Shown here: positions 1 to 7,884 of the stretch, one piece after another
Position numbering within the stretch: position 1 is the first letter of the stretch
Layout: the number at the start of each line of letters is the position of its first letter
NCBI GenBank assembly: GCA_045806965.1
Contig: JBJMIG010000054.1
Location: 1 to 64,000 of the forward strand
From: DASYTH01 sp045806965
GTDB lineage: Bacteria > Actinomycetota > Actinomycetes > Mycobacteriales > Pseudonocardiaceae
Length of the DNA stretch: 64,000 nucleotides
Direction: 5' to 3'
Program-made: the position numbers and the translations under genes
Notes under the pieces: generated by a model
What the model was told of the DNA's origin: nothing
Databases searched by the model: none
The model's input: only the letters and a program-made list of their open reading frames with translations

Positions 1-25
1 GGGCGCCGGACTGAGTCCGGCGCCC
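1..25 (+). promoter_or_regulatory. Hairpin upstream of pqqB (pqqA-pqqB spacer)
   Basis: A perfect 10-bp inverted repeat, GGGCGCCGGA and TCCGGCGCCC, is separated by five bases and lies 38 bases before the pqqB start. There is no T-tract, so it is not a classic intrinsic terminator. If pqqA lies just outside the window, as is usual in this operon, the hairpin would sit in the pqqA-pqqB gap. It could then cause partial termination or protect the pqqA message, keeping precursor peptide in excess over the enzymes. That role is inferred. Confidence 0.5.
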
Positions 26-62
26 GCCGGCGGACCACAACGAGCACGGACGGAGTCCAACG

Positions 63-953
63 GTGTTGCTGCGGGTGCTGGGTTCGGCGGCGGGGGGCGG
101 TTCCCCGCAATGGAACTGCCGCTGCCCGGTGTGCGCGGCGGTCCGCTCCGGGTCCGGCCCCGCGCGCACCCAGTCGTCGGTCGCGGTCGGTGCCGACAAC
201 CAGCGCTGGTTCCTGATCAACGCCTCACCCGACGTCCGCACCCAGCTCGAGGCGTTTCCCGGCCTGCACCCCCGGGACGACCGGACGACGCCGATCGAGG
301 CGGTGCTGCTCACCGACGCCGAGTTGGACCACACGCTGGGCCTGCTGCTGTTGCGTGAGGCCCGTTCCGGCCTGTTGCTGTACGCCACGCCCGCGGTGCA
401 CAAGACGTTGTGCGACGGCTCGGGGATTCTGCGGACACTCGAGCGCTACTGTCCGGTCGAGTGGCGTCCGGTGCTCCCCGGCGCCGACTTCGCCCTGGCG
501 GACGGGCTGTCCTGCCGGGCGTTCGACGTGCCGACAACCAAGCGCGCCCGGTTCGGAGCCGGAGTGGACCACGGCCGCGTCGTGGGCTACCGGCTGACCG
601 ACGAGCGCGGCGGGGGGACGCTTGTGTACCTGCCGGGAGTGCAGTCGCTGACGCCCGCACTGCGCGCGGAGATCGCGGACTGCGACTGCCTGCTGATCGA
701 CGGGACGTGCTGGCGCGACGACGAACTCGTCCGGCTCGGCCTGGCCGGCAAGACCTCCCGGGAGATGGGCCACCTGCCCATCGACGGCCCGGACGGCAGC
801 CTGGCGCAGCTCCCGGCGCTCGGCCTGCGGCGGACGATCTTCGTGCACATGAACAACACCAACCCGATCCTCCTGGCGGACACGCCCGAGCGGCGCATCG
901 TGGAGGAGAGCGGCATGGAGGTGGCCATGGACGGCCTCGAGGTCGAGGTGTAG
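63..953 (+). CDS. pqqB: PqqB, PQQ biosynthesis metallo-hydrolase-fold protein
   Basis: This 296-residue protein has the metallo-beta-lactamase fold of the PqqB family. PqqB acts late in pyrroloquinoline quinone synthesis, hydroxylating the Glu-Tyr-derived intermediate before PqqC. The N-terminus carries the family cysteine cluster WNCRCPVC (residues 18-25), and a degenerate metal-site motif, TDAELDH, follows near residue 83. The GTG start is chosen because GGAG lies just upstream and the product begins at the usual family N-terminus. It is the first gene of an operon with pqqC only four bases downstream. Length is normal for the family. Confidence 0.93.
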   Translation: MLLRVLGSAAGGGSPQWNCRCPVCAAVRSGSGPARTQSSVAVGADNQRWFLINASPDVRTQLEAFPGLHPRDDRTTPIEAVLLTDAELDHTLGLLLLREARSGLLLYATPAVHKTLCDGSGILRTLERYCPVEWRPVLPGADFALADGLSCRAFDVPTTKRARFGAGVDHGRVVGYRLTDERGGGTLVYLPGVQSLTPALRAEIADCDCLLIDGTCWRDDELVRLGLAGKTSREMGHLPIDGPDGSLAQLPALGLRRTIFVHMNNTNPILLADTPERRIVEESGMEVAMDGLEVEV

Positions 954-957
954 GGCC

Positions 958-1665
958 GTGACAGCGACGAGAACAGCGACCACGAGAACCGATGCCGACG
1001 GCTTCGTCGAGACGCTGCGGGCACACTCCCGGCGCTACCACGACCAGCACCCGTTCCACGTCCGGATGAATGCTGGCCGGCTGAGCCGCCGGCAGCTCAA
1101 GGGCTGGGTGGCCAACCGCTTCTACTACCAGGAGAACATCCCCCGCAAGGATGCCGCGATCCTCTCCAACTGCCCCGACCCCGAGGTCCGCCGCCGGTGG
1201 ATCCGGCGGATCGTCGACCACGACGGCAGCGCCGCCGGCGAGGGCGGCATCGAGGCGTGGCTGCGCCTCGGTGAGGCCGCCGGGCTGACTCGCGAGGAGG
1301 TCTGGGACCACCGGCACCTGGTACCCGGGGTGCGGTTCGCCGTCGACGCCTACGTGAACTTCACCCGGACCCGCCCGTGGGTGGAGGCGGTGGCGTCCTC
1401 GCTCACCGAGCTGTTCGCCCCCGACCTGATGGCGGCACGGCTGGTCGCGTTCGAGCGGTGGTACCCGTGGATCGACCCCGAGGGCCTCGCCTACTTCCGC
1501 GCCCGGCTGGAGCAGGCCCCCCGCGACTGCGAGCACGCGCTCGAGGTGGTCACCGCGCACTGCCTCTCCGCCGAGTCCCAGGCGCACGCCGTCGACGCGC
1601 TGTCGTTCAAGTGCGACGTCCTGTGGAGCCTGATGGACGCCATCGACGCGGCCTACCCGAGGTGA
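958..1665 (+). CDS. pqqC: PqqC, pyrroloquinoline-quinone synthase
   Basis: This 235-residue cofactor-free oxidase catalyses the last step of PQQ synthesis, ring closure and eight-electron oxidation of AHQQ using oxygen. It is all-helical, of the TENA/heme-oxygenase-like fold. The family signature YYQENIPRKDAAILSNC is intact at about residues 58-74, and WDHRHLVPGVRFAVDAYVNF follows mid-protein. The GTG start lies four bases after pqqB. The 3' end overlaps a possible GTG start of pqqD, so translation is probably coupled. Confidence 0.95.
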   Translation: MTATRTATTRTDADGFVETLRAHSRRYHDQHPFHVRMNAGRLSRRQLKGWVANRFYYQENIPRKDAAILSNCPDPEVRRRWIRRIVDHDGSAAGEGGIEAWLRLGEAAGLTREEVWDHRHLVPGVRFAVDAYVNFTRTRPWVEAVASSLTELFAPDLMAARLVAFERWYPWIDPEGLAYFRARLEQAPRDCEHALEVVTAHCLSAESQAHAVDALSFKCDVLWSLMDAIDAAYPR

Positions 1666-1670
1666 GCGCC

Positions 1671-1994
1671 ATGGACCCGACTCATCCCGCTACGACCCGA
1701 ACCAGGACCCGGCCCGGCGTGGGGGTGTCCGGCTCGGACCGGCCCCGGTTGGCGCGCCATGTCCGGCTGACCTTCTGCCGGACCAGGCAGCGTCCGATCC
1801 TGCTGCACCCCGAGACCGTGGTGGTTCTGCACGGCAGCGGCGCGGACATCCTCGAGCTGTGCGACGGGCGGCACACCGTGGCCGAGATCGTGGCCGAGTT
1901 GGGCGCGCGCTACCAGACCGTCCCCGACGCCGAGGTGCGGCGGTTCCTGACCAGACTCGTCGCCCGGCGCTGCGTGGAGCTCGCCGATGGATAG
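1671..1994 (+). CDS. pqqD: PqqD, PqqA-binding RRE peptide chaperone
   Basis: This 107-residue protein is the prototype RiPP recognition element. PqqD binds the PqqA precursor and presents it to the radical SAM enzyme PqqE. The winged-helix core is recognisable from HVRLTFCRTRQRPILLHPE through GADILELCDGRHTVAEIV to the C-terminal RFLTRLVARRCVEL. The ATG at 1671 is used here; a GTG at 1662 overlapping the pqqC stop would add three residues. The N-terminal 30 residues (PTHPATTRTRTRPG) are low-complexity and longer than in proteobacterial PqqD. The 3' end overlaps pqqE by eight bases. Confidence 0.92.
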   Translation: MDPTHPATTRTRTRPGVGVSGSDRPRLARHVRLTFCRTRQRPILLHPETVVVLHGSGADILELCDGRHTVAEIVAELGARYQTVPDAEVRRFLTRLVARRCVELADG

Positions 1995-3114
1995 CCCCTT
2001 CGGTTTGCTCGCCGAACTCACCTACCGCTGTCCGCTGGCCTGCGCGTACTGCTCCAACCCGTTGAACCTGGCCGAATACTCCGACGAGCTGGCGACCGAC
2101 GAGTGGCGGCGGGTGCTGGCCGAGGCCAGCGACCTTGGGGTTCTGCAATGCCACCTGTCCGGCGGGGAACCGCTGCTGCGCCGCGACCTGGTGGAGATCG
2201 TGGCGGCGGCCAACGACCTTGGCCTCTACACCAACCTCGTGACCAGCGCCGTCGGGCTCTCGCGTCCGAGGGCCGAGCGGCTGCGGGCGGCCGGCCTGGA
2301 CCACGTGCAGATCAGCATCCAGGCCGATGAGCCGGCCGGGTCCGACCGGATCGCCGGGATCCCGTCCTTCCAGCGCAAAATCGAGGCGATGGGCGTGGTC
2401 AAGGAGCTGGGCTGGCCGCTCACCATGAACGTGGTGCTGCACCGGCACAACATCGACCGGGTCGCCGACGTGCTCGGGCTGGCCGAGGAGGTTGGCGCCG
2501 ACCGGGTGGAGCTCGCCAACACCCAGTACTACGGCTGGGCCTGGCTCAACCGGGACGCGCTGCTGCCCAGCAGGGCCCAACTCGAGGCGGCCGAGGTCGT
2601 CGTGCGCGCCGCCCGCGAACGGTTGCGGGACCGCATGGACGTCATCTACGTCATCCCCGATTACTACAGCCGCTACCCAAAGCCCTGCATGGGCGGCTGG
2701 GCCTCCCGCCAGCTGACCGTGACGCCGAACGGCGACGTTCTGCCCTGCCCGGCCGCGCAGTCCCTGCCGTTGCCGCGGGCCAGCGTGCGGGCGGACCCGC
2801 TGGCGCGGATCTGGGCCGAGTCCCCGGTGATGACCGCGTTTCGGGGGACGGACTGGATGCCGGATCCGTGCCGGAGCTGCGACCGCCGCGAGCTGGACTT
2901 CGGCGGGTGCCGCTGCCAGGCGTTCCAGCTCACCGGCGACGCCGCCCGCACCGACCCGGTCTGCCACCTCTCGCCCGACCACGGCTTGGTCGCCCGTGCG
3001 GTCTCCGCCGCCAACACCGACTCGCGGGCCAACGATCTTCCGCTGATCCCGCGCCCGCACCGGGTTCGCCGGTCGGCCAGCCTCCCGGCTGGGCCAACCC
3101 CGCTCCCGGGATGA
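1987..3114 (+). CDS. pqqE: PqqE, radical SAM/SPASM enzyme of PQQ synthesis
   Basis: This 375-residue radical SAM enzyme forms the Glu-Tyr carbon-carbon crosslink in PqqA with PqqD as chaperone. The CxxxCxxC motif for the SAM-cleaving [4Fe-4S] cluster is at C15, C19 and C22, in TYRCPLACAYCSNP. A SPASM domain with auxiliary-cluster cysteines occupies the C-terminus (PCMGGW, LPCPAAQ, DPCRSCDRRELDFGGCRCQ, DPVCHLSPDH). The ATG lies inside the end of pqqD, giving translational coupling. No pqqF-like protease follows, so precursor cleavage must use a protease encoded elsewhere. Confidence 0.95.
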   Translation: MDSPFGLLAELTYRCPLACAYCSNPLNLAEYSDELATDEWRRVLAEASDLGVLQCHLSGGEPLLRRDLVEIVAAANDLGLYTNLVTSAVGLSRPRAERLRAAGLDHVQISIQADEPAGSDRIAGIPSFQRKIEAMGVVKELGWPLTMNVVLHRHNIDRVADVLGLAEEVGADRVELANTQYYGWAWLNRDALLPSRAQLEAAEVVVRAARERLRDRMDVIYVIPDYYSRYPKPCMGGWASRQLTVTPNGDVLPCPAAQSLPLPRASVRADPLARIWAESPVMTAFRGTDWMPDPCRSCDRRELDFGGCRCQAFQLTGDAARTDPVCHLSPDHGLVARAVSAANTDSRANDLPLIPRPHRVRRSASLPAGPTPLPG

Positions 3115-3121
3115 CAGCGCC

Positions 3122-3182
3122 GATACAGCGCAAGGTGACATTCCTGCGCTTCTATCAGCGGAATGTCACCTTGCGCTGTATC
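3122..3182. repeat. Palindromic repeat element, copy 1
   Basis: Perfect 23-base arms (3122-3144 and 3160-3182) flank a 15-base loop containing CGCTTCTATCAGC. The element lies between convergent pqqE and the MntP-like gene and may act there as a bidirectional terminator. Related copies occur at 5033 and 35254 with the same loop and orientation, so this is a dispersed family rather than a chance hairpin. Read as protein it gives spurious peptides containing QRKVTF and FYQRNVTLRC. Confidence 0.85.
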
Positions 3183-3224
3183 ACCGGGCCGGCGTTGCTG
3201 GCTGAGGCAGATGAGTTCTGTGGG

Positions 3225-3764
3225 CTAGCCGCCGAACACCAACGGCAGCGCCACAGCGGCGATGATCAGGGTGACCCCGCTCAGCAGGTCCGCGCGGATC
3301 GGGATGAGGTGCGCCGCTGTCCGCCCCAGCAGCAGCCCGGCCAGTGACATCGCCGCCGTCACGAGACCGAAGGCAGCGGCCGAGAACCACGGCGAGAGCC
3401 CGAGGATCCCCAGGCTCGCCCCGGCGAAGAGATTGTCCAGGCTCAGTGTCAACGGGATGCCGAACAGCGCCCACGGGTGGTCCATCTGGTCCGGCTCGGG
3501 GTTTCGAAGGGCGGTGATGACGAGGTAGAGGCCGTAGCCGCCGAGTGCGGCCGCCCCCACCAGTTCGGCGACATTCCCGACGGACTCGCCGATCTCGCGA
3601 CCGATCAACAGTCCGACGAGGGGCATGATCGCGTCCCACAGTCCGAATACCAGCGCGACCTGCACCGCGCGCTTGAGACCGAATGGAACGGTGCCGAGCG
3701 CGATCGACACCCGGAAATTGTCCAGACTAAGTACGAAACCGAGGACCAGTGCTTCCCAGATCAT
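3225..3764 (-). CDS. MntP-like manganese efflux protein
   Basis: This 179-residue protein is almost entirely hydrophobic, with about six membrane helices. It has the duplicated DUF204/MntP signature, LSLDNFRVSIALG near residue 12 and LSLDNLFAG near residue 107, whose paired aspartates are thought to conduct metal. MntP exports Mn2+ across the cytoplasmic membrane. The ATG at 3764 gives the expected family N-terminus. It converges on pqqE across the palindromic repeat. I looked upstream for a yybP-ykoY manganese riboswitch and saw none. Substrate is inferred from family only. Confidence 0.8.
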   Translation of the reverse strand: MIWEALVLGFVLSLDNFRVSIALGTVPFGLKRAVQVALVFGLWDAIMPLVGLLIGREIGESVGNVAELVGAAALGGYGLYLVITALRNPEPDQMDHPWALFGIPLTLSLDNLFAGASLGILGLSPWFSAAAFGLVTAAMSLAGLLLGRTAAHLIPIRADLLSGVTLIIAAVALPLVFGG

Positions 3765-4228
3765 GGCGACACCGCCCGATGACGACCGACGGCGGCAGGA
3801 ACGACACTGTTTCGGCTAGCATCCGCCATGTTGGAAATGATATCTCAGACGATGCACGTAATAAACCCGGCGAGCCATTTTTCGGCAGTTTTCCGACTAC
3901 TGGTCCGACGGCGGGTCGGCGACCTTCCCAGGTGCCTGAGCCGAAGGGTCCGGGGGTCAATGAGATCACGGAATTTCACCATTGCAGCTCGCCTTTCAAC
4001 ATTCGACCGCCGGCGCTGCCAGCGCCTCATGAACGGCGTTCAGAACAGTTCACGGTGCTGCCGGTCGAGTGTCGTCCAGGAGCCGCGTCACCATTCCGTG
4101 CCGCCGGATGGACCACTGAACAGCTCGCCTGAGCGGAAACAAAGCACTCGAAGACCAGCGTGCACGAGGGGCGGGATGTCGATGGAACGAGACCGCACCT
4201 GGCCGAAGGCCTTGACCGGGTCACAGCG
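3765..4228. other. Intergenic region, 464 bp, no confident gene
   Basis: This gap separates the MntP-like gene from the membrane-anchored protein, both on the minus strand. It is less GC-rich than its surroundings in places (around 3825-3900). Apart from the weak 45-codon frame above I see no convincing coding frame, RNA gene or terminator. It should hold the promoter of the MntP-like gene. Confidence 0.4.
3845..3982 (-). CDS. Possible small basic protein (45 aa), uncertain
   Basis: A 45-codon frame beginning MVKFRDLIDPRTLRLRHLG lies upstream of the MntP-like gene on the same strand. It has an AAAGG-type ribosome site about nine bases before ATG and a strongly basic centre (GRSPTRRRTSSRK). 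No family is recognised. It could be a real small protein or chance coding in the leader. Confidence 0.25.
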   Translation of the reverse strand: MVKFRDLIDPRTLRLRHLGRSPTRRRTSSRKTAEKWLAGFITCIV

Positions 4229-4792
4229 CTAGCGAAGATGCACCGGGGAGTCGGGCGGTAGCCCGAAGGCCAGTCGGGCCTGCGCCGTGACGTCCTCGGA
4301 CAGGGCCGGAGAACCCTCGTGCCGGTCCAGACGCTCGGTAGCAGCCGGGGAGAAGTGCGCCCGCTCCCATTCCGTGCCGGCGTGGCCGGGGGGTGGTGAC
4401 TCGACGCGGATCACCTCCCAGCGGTCCGGCCCGCCGGCGAGCACGGCGAGTTTGGGCGAGCTGTCACCGCTTCCCTCGAGCAGTGCGTCCTGCAGCCGGG
4501 CGTACTCGGCACACTCCGCGACGAACCCCACGCGGAGTACCGCGCCGTCGCGCTCGGTCTCGATCACCTGCTCCGCGCAGAACCACCGTGGCTTCAGGTC
4601 CAGGCGCGTAGTGGTCAGCAGGCCGGGCCACGGTCCGCGCTCCAACTGTTCGTCGATGAGCGGAAACACGACTGCCGCCAGCCCATCATCGACCTCCGGC
4701 GCCGGATACCACTCGATCACGAACCAGCCGAGCAGTCCGAGCACCGCGAGCACGGCGCCGAGCACCATCCGCTTCGCCGCACTCCGCCTCAT
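4229..4792 (-). CDS. Hypothetical protein, single N-terminal membrane anchor
   Basis: This 187-residue protein begins with a basic stretch (MRRSAAKRM) and one strong hydrophobic helix, GAVLAVLGLLGWFVIEW (residues 12-28), so it is probably membrane-anchored with the rest outside the cell. The extracytoplasmic part has two cysteines (WFCAEQ, ECAEYA) that could form a disulphide. I do not recognise the family. No obvious operon partner exists. Confidence 0.65.
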   Translation of the reverse strand: MRRSAAKRMVLGAVLAVLGLLGWFVIEWYPAPEVDDGLAAVVFPLIDEQLERGPWPGLLTTTRLDLKPRWFCAEQVIETERDGAVLRVGFVAECAEYARLQDALLEGSGDSSPKLAVLAGGPDRWEVIRVESPPPGHAGTEWERAHFSPAATERLDRHEGSPALSEDVTAQARLAFGLPPDSPVHLR

Positions 4793-4846
4793 GCTGGGGT
4801 AGACGGTCGAGACTACGGCCCGGTTGGCCGCGCCTTCCCAAAGCCC

Positions 4847-4898
4847 TTGTCACGCCGGTGATCGGTGTGCTTACACTACGTGCTGGGAGCGCTCCCAG
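4847..4898 (+). promoter_or_regulatory. Promoter with CebR/LacI-type operator
   Basis: A perfect 16-base palindrome, CTGGGAGCGCTCCCAG (4883-4898), contains TGGGAGCGCTCCCA, the CebR box that controls cellobiose genes in Streptomyces. It lies directly after a sigma-70-like promoter: TTGTCA at 4847-4852 and TACACT at 4872-4877, spacer 19. A repressor here would cover the transcription start. Facing rightward, the next gene is the peptide-binding lipoprotein at 5253, with 355 bases and a palindromic repeat between. No LacI-family regulator or sugar gene is present in the window. Confidence 0.6.
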
Positions 4899-5252
4899 AA
4901 GGCCGGCCGCACTTTGTCGCGAGCGGCCCGGCCGCCGGCGCTGTCACCGTGACCAGCTGCACGACAAGCTGACCGGTCGTTCGCGCCGGCCTCAGGGCGG
5001 TACGACCACTGCCGTTCGCGCGAACGGTTACCGCGCAAGGTGACATTCCTTCGCTTCTATCAGCGGAATGTCACCTTGCGCTGAATGGGCCGGACCGCGC
5101 GGGGACGGCCGGGGCGGGGGCGCGGCGTTGGCGGTGCCCGGCCGGTATCTGGACGCCCGGACGAAGCCGGTGCCGACGCGTGGTTCGTCCGCACAAAGAC
5201 AGGGGAGGCCTGCCCGGGCAGGCTTCGGCCCAAGGACCCTGTTGGAGGCGTG
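4899..5252. other. Leader or remnant region before the ABC operon
   Basis: These 354 bases between the CebR-type operator and the transporter operon hold palindromic repeat copy 2 (5033-5081) and no convincing gene. The first part may be the leader of a lost sugar gene or an unusually long leader of the transporter operon. The stretch after the repeat probably contains the operon promoter, but no clear -35/-10 pair stands out. Confidence 0.4.
5033..5081. repeat. Palindromic repeat element, copy 2
   Basis: Arms of 17 bases (5033-5049 and 5065-5081) flank a 15-base loop with the same CGCTTCTATCAGC core as the other copies. The outer four to six arm bases found in copies 1 and 3 are not paired here. 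It sits in the upstream region of the ABC transporter operon, so unlike copy 1 it is not between convergent genes. Confidence 0.83.
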
Positions 5253-6848
5253 ATGAAATCGGTTCTGACCAGCACGGCGGCCGGCGCGTTGGCGTTAACC
5301 CTTGCCGCGTGTGGCAGCGGAACCTCCGGGCAGACTCCCGGCGGCGGACAGAATTTCGCCAACGGCAAGACGTTCACCATGGTGCTGGCCGCCGATCCGG
5401 GCAACCTCGACCCGCATTTCACGTCCCTTGCGGTCACGCTGCAGGTCGACCGCTTCCTCTACGACTCGCTGCTCAACGTCGACGAGCACGGCAAGGTGGT
5501 CGCGGGTCTGGCCGAGCGGTGGGAGGCGACCACCACGAACGCCAGTTTCACCCTGCGCAAGGGCATCACGTGCGCGGACGGCACGCCGCTGACCGCGAGC
5601 GCGGTAGCCGCGAACATCAACTTCGTCGGTGACCCGAAGAACGCCTCGAGCCGGATCGGGGTGTTCGTGCCGCCCGGGGCGAACGCCACAGCCGACGACG
5701 CGGCGGGCATCGTCACGGTCACCTCGCCGACGCCGTCGTCCTTTCTGGACCGCACCCTCGGCGGGCTGCAGATCGTGTGCGACAAGGGGATGAAGAACCG
5801 CGACCGGCTGAAGCAGGGCGCCGAAGGCACCGGGTTGTTCACCATGGCCGAAGCCGTCTCCGGCGACCACTACACATTCGAGCGCCGCAAGGACTACGCG
5901 TGGGGCCCCGGCAACTGGAAGACCGACCAGCCGGGCCTGCCGGACCGGGTGGTGCTGCGGGTGGTCGGCAACGAGAGCACCGCGGCGAACCTGCTCACCT
6001 CCGGCGAGGTGAACGTGTCGGCGTTCATCGGCCCGGACCAGCAGCGGCTGCAGGGCCGGCAGCTGATCCAGCGGGACGTGCTGGCGATTCTCGGCGAGCT
6101 CTGGTTCAACCACAGGGCCGGCCTGCCCACAGCGGACGAGGCGGTCCGGCGGGCCCTGACCCAGGCCCTGGATCTGGAGCAGCTGCGCGCCGCGATGACC
6201 GGTGGGACCGGCAAACCCGCGACCGGTCTGGTCGCTCCCGGCCTGAACCCGTGCGAGCCGAACGACGTCGCGTCGAAGCTGCCCGGGTTCGACGTGGCGA
6301 AGGCGAAGTCGGCGCTGGACGCCGCCGGCTGGCGAGCGGGGCCGGACGGCATCCGCGGCAAGGACGGCAGGAAGCTGTCGATGACCTTCTACTACGTGAC
6401 CGAGCTCGGCCCGACCATGCAGGCCACCGCCGAGCTGCTGCAGCGGTTCTGGCAGGCGGTCGGCGTGGCGGTCGCCACCAAGGGCGCGGCACAGGCCGAG
6501 ATCACCCAGATCGTCATCGCCGGTCAGGGCAGCTGGGACGCCGTCGTGCTGCCGCTGAACACCGGCCTGCCCAGCGAGCTGGTGCCGTTCTTCTCCGGAC
6601 CGACACCGCCGGACGGCACGAACTTCGCCGGCATCCAGAACGCCGACTACGCGGCGGCGGTGCAGGGCGCGACGGCGATCGCGGGCACCGGTGGCTGTGC
6701 CAAGTGGAGCTCGGCCGAGCAGGCGCTGATCGAGCACACCGACGTCGTTCCGTTCGCCAACTCGAACCGGCCGGTGTTCGGCAAGGGCGCGACCTTCGAG
6801 CTCAGCGACGGCAGCGTGGCGCCCGGCTCGATCCGCATGCTCGGCTGA
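5253..6848 (+). CDS. Peptide ABC transporter substrate-binding lipoprotein (family 5)
   Basis: This 531-residue solute-binding protein is of the DppA/OppA (SBP_bac_5) type. The N-terminus is a lipoprotein signal, with lipobox LTLAAC and lipidated Cys20. The family core begins at FTMVLAADPGNLDPHFTS and continues through LYDSLLNVDEHGKVVAGLAE. The ATG at 5253 is preceded by GGAGG with ideal spacing; longer in-frame extensions lack a signal peptide at their start. It is the first gene of an eight-gene run ending at 17246. The operon partners suggest peptides or acylated amino acids as ligands. Confidence 0.92.
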   Translation: MKSVLTSTAAGALALTLAACGSGTSGQTPGGGQNFANGKTFTMVLAADPGNLDPHFTSLAVTLQVDRFLYDSLLNVDEHGKVVAGLAERWEATTTNASFTLRKGITCADGTPLTASAVAANINFVGDPKNASSRIGVFVPPGANATADDAAGIVTVTSPTPSSFLDRTLGGLQIVCDKGMKNRDRLKQGAEGTGLFTMAEAVSGDHYTFERRKDYAWGPGNWKTDQPGLPDRVVLRVVGNESTAANLLTSGEVNVSAFIGPDQQRLQGRQLIQRDVLAILGELWFNHRAGLPTADEAVRRALTQALDLEQLRAAMTGGTGKPATGLVAPGLNPCEPNDVASKLPGFDVAKAKSALDAAGWRAGPDGIRGKDGRKLSMTFYYVTELGPTMQATAELLQRFWQAVGVAVATKGAAQAEITQIVIAGQGSWDAVVLPLNTGLPSELVPFFSGPTPPDGTNFAGIQNADYAAAVQGATAIAGTGGCAKWSSAEQALIEHTDVVPFANSNRPVFGKGATFELSDGSVAPGSIRMLG

Positions 6849-6861
6849 CCGGACCGCCGCC

Positions 6862-7881
6862 ATGACCAGCGCCAGCACCGACGTCCGAGCGGCCACCGCG
6901 GCCAGCGGCTCGCCTCCGTGGCGGGGCACCGGTGGCGGCACGTGGCCACGGTTCGTCGCCCGCCGGCTGGGCCGGCTGCTGTTGTCGGTGTGGGTGCTGA
7001 TCACCGCCGCGTTCCTGATGATCCATCTGATCCCGGGCGACCCGGTGCGGGCGGCGCTGGGACCACTCGCCCCCGTCGGCCTGGTGACCGCGCGTCGGGC
7101 GGCGCTGGGGTTGGACGACCCGCTGTGGCTGCAGTACGCGCACTATCTGCGCGACCTGTCCATGGGGCGCTTCGGCGACTCCGTGCTCTCGGGGCTGCCG
7201 GTGTCGCAGGTGATCGGCGAGCGCCTCCCGGCCACCCTGGTGCTGGCCGGTCTCGCCTTCGGCCTGGCCGTGCTGGTCTCGGTCCCGCTCGGCGTGGCCA
7301 TGGCGGTGGCGACCCGCGGCGGCCGGCGGCGCTACACCGAGCTCACCTTCACCGCCACAACCGTGGTGTTCGCCGCGATCCCGGAGTTCCTGCTGGCCGT
7401 GGGCCTGGTGTGCGTGTTCGGCGTGTGGCTGGGCTGGGCGCCGGTCGCGGGGCGGGAGAGCCCCGCGGCCTACGTACTGCCGGTGCTGTCGTTGGCCATC
7501 GGCCCGGCGGCCGTGCTGGCCAGGATCGTGCGGGTGGAGATGCTCGCGGTGCTGCGCGCCGACTATGTCCGCACCGCGAGGGCCAAGCGGCTACCGGCCC
7601 GGCTGGTCTACCTGCGACACGCCCTGCCGAATGCGGTCACCGCGACGCTGACGCTCGGCGGGCTGCTGCTGAGCGCGCTGGTCGCCGGCACGGTCCTGGT
7701 GGAGAACGTGTTCGCCTGGCCCGGTCTCGGCAGCTCCATCGTCGGATCGATCCTCGCCAAGGACTACCCGCTCGTGCAGGGCATCGTGCTCGTCTACGGC
7801 GTCGGCGTGCTGCTGGTGAACCTCGCGGTCGACGTCGCGCTCGCCGTGCTCGACCCGCGCTCGGCGATCAGGGAGAGCTGA
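6862..7881 (+). CDS. Peptide ABC transporter permease, DppB type
   Basis: This 339-residue inner-membrane permease is of the binding-protein-dependent transport family. It has the DppB N-terminal signature IPGDPVRAALGP after the first helix, and about six membrane helices. The EAA-like cytoplasmic loop is around RTARAKRLPARLVYLRHALPN. Thirteen bases separate it from the binding-protein gene and three from the next gene, so all are co-transcribed. The first 35 residues are polar and low-complexity. Confidence 0.92.
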   Translation: MTSASTDVRAATAASGSPPWRGTGGGTWPRFVARRLGRLLLSVWVLITAAFLMIHLIPGDPVRAALGPLAPVGLVTARRAALGLDDPLWLQYAHYLRDLSMGRFGDSVLSGLPVSQVIGERLPATLVLAGLAFGLAVLVSVPLGVAMAVATRGGRRRYTELTFTATTVVFAAIPEFLLAVGLVCVFGVWLGWAPVAGRESPAAYVLPVLSLAIGPAAVLARIVRVEMLAVLRADYVRTARAKRLPARLVYLRHALPNAVTATLTLGGLLLSALVAGTVLVENVFAWPGLGSSIVGSILAKDYPLVQGIVLVYGVGVLLVNLAVDVALAVLDPRSAIRES

Positions 7882-7884
7882 CGG

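Noticed and set aside
3122..3182. Palindromic element as an ordinary terminator only
   Set aside because: The same sequence, including the loop, recurs at two other places, one of them upstream of an operon, so simple termination does not explain it.
3765..3850. Manganese riboswitch (yybP-ykoY) before the MntP-like gene
   Set aside because: I could not find the conserved loop or stems in the leader.
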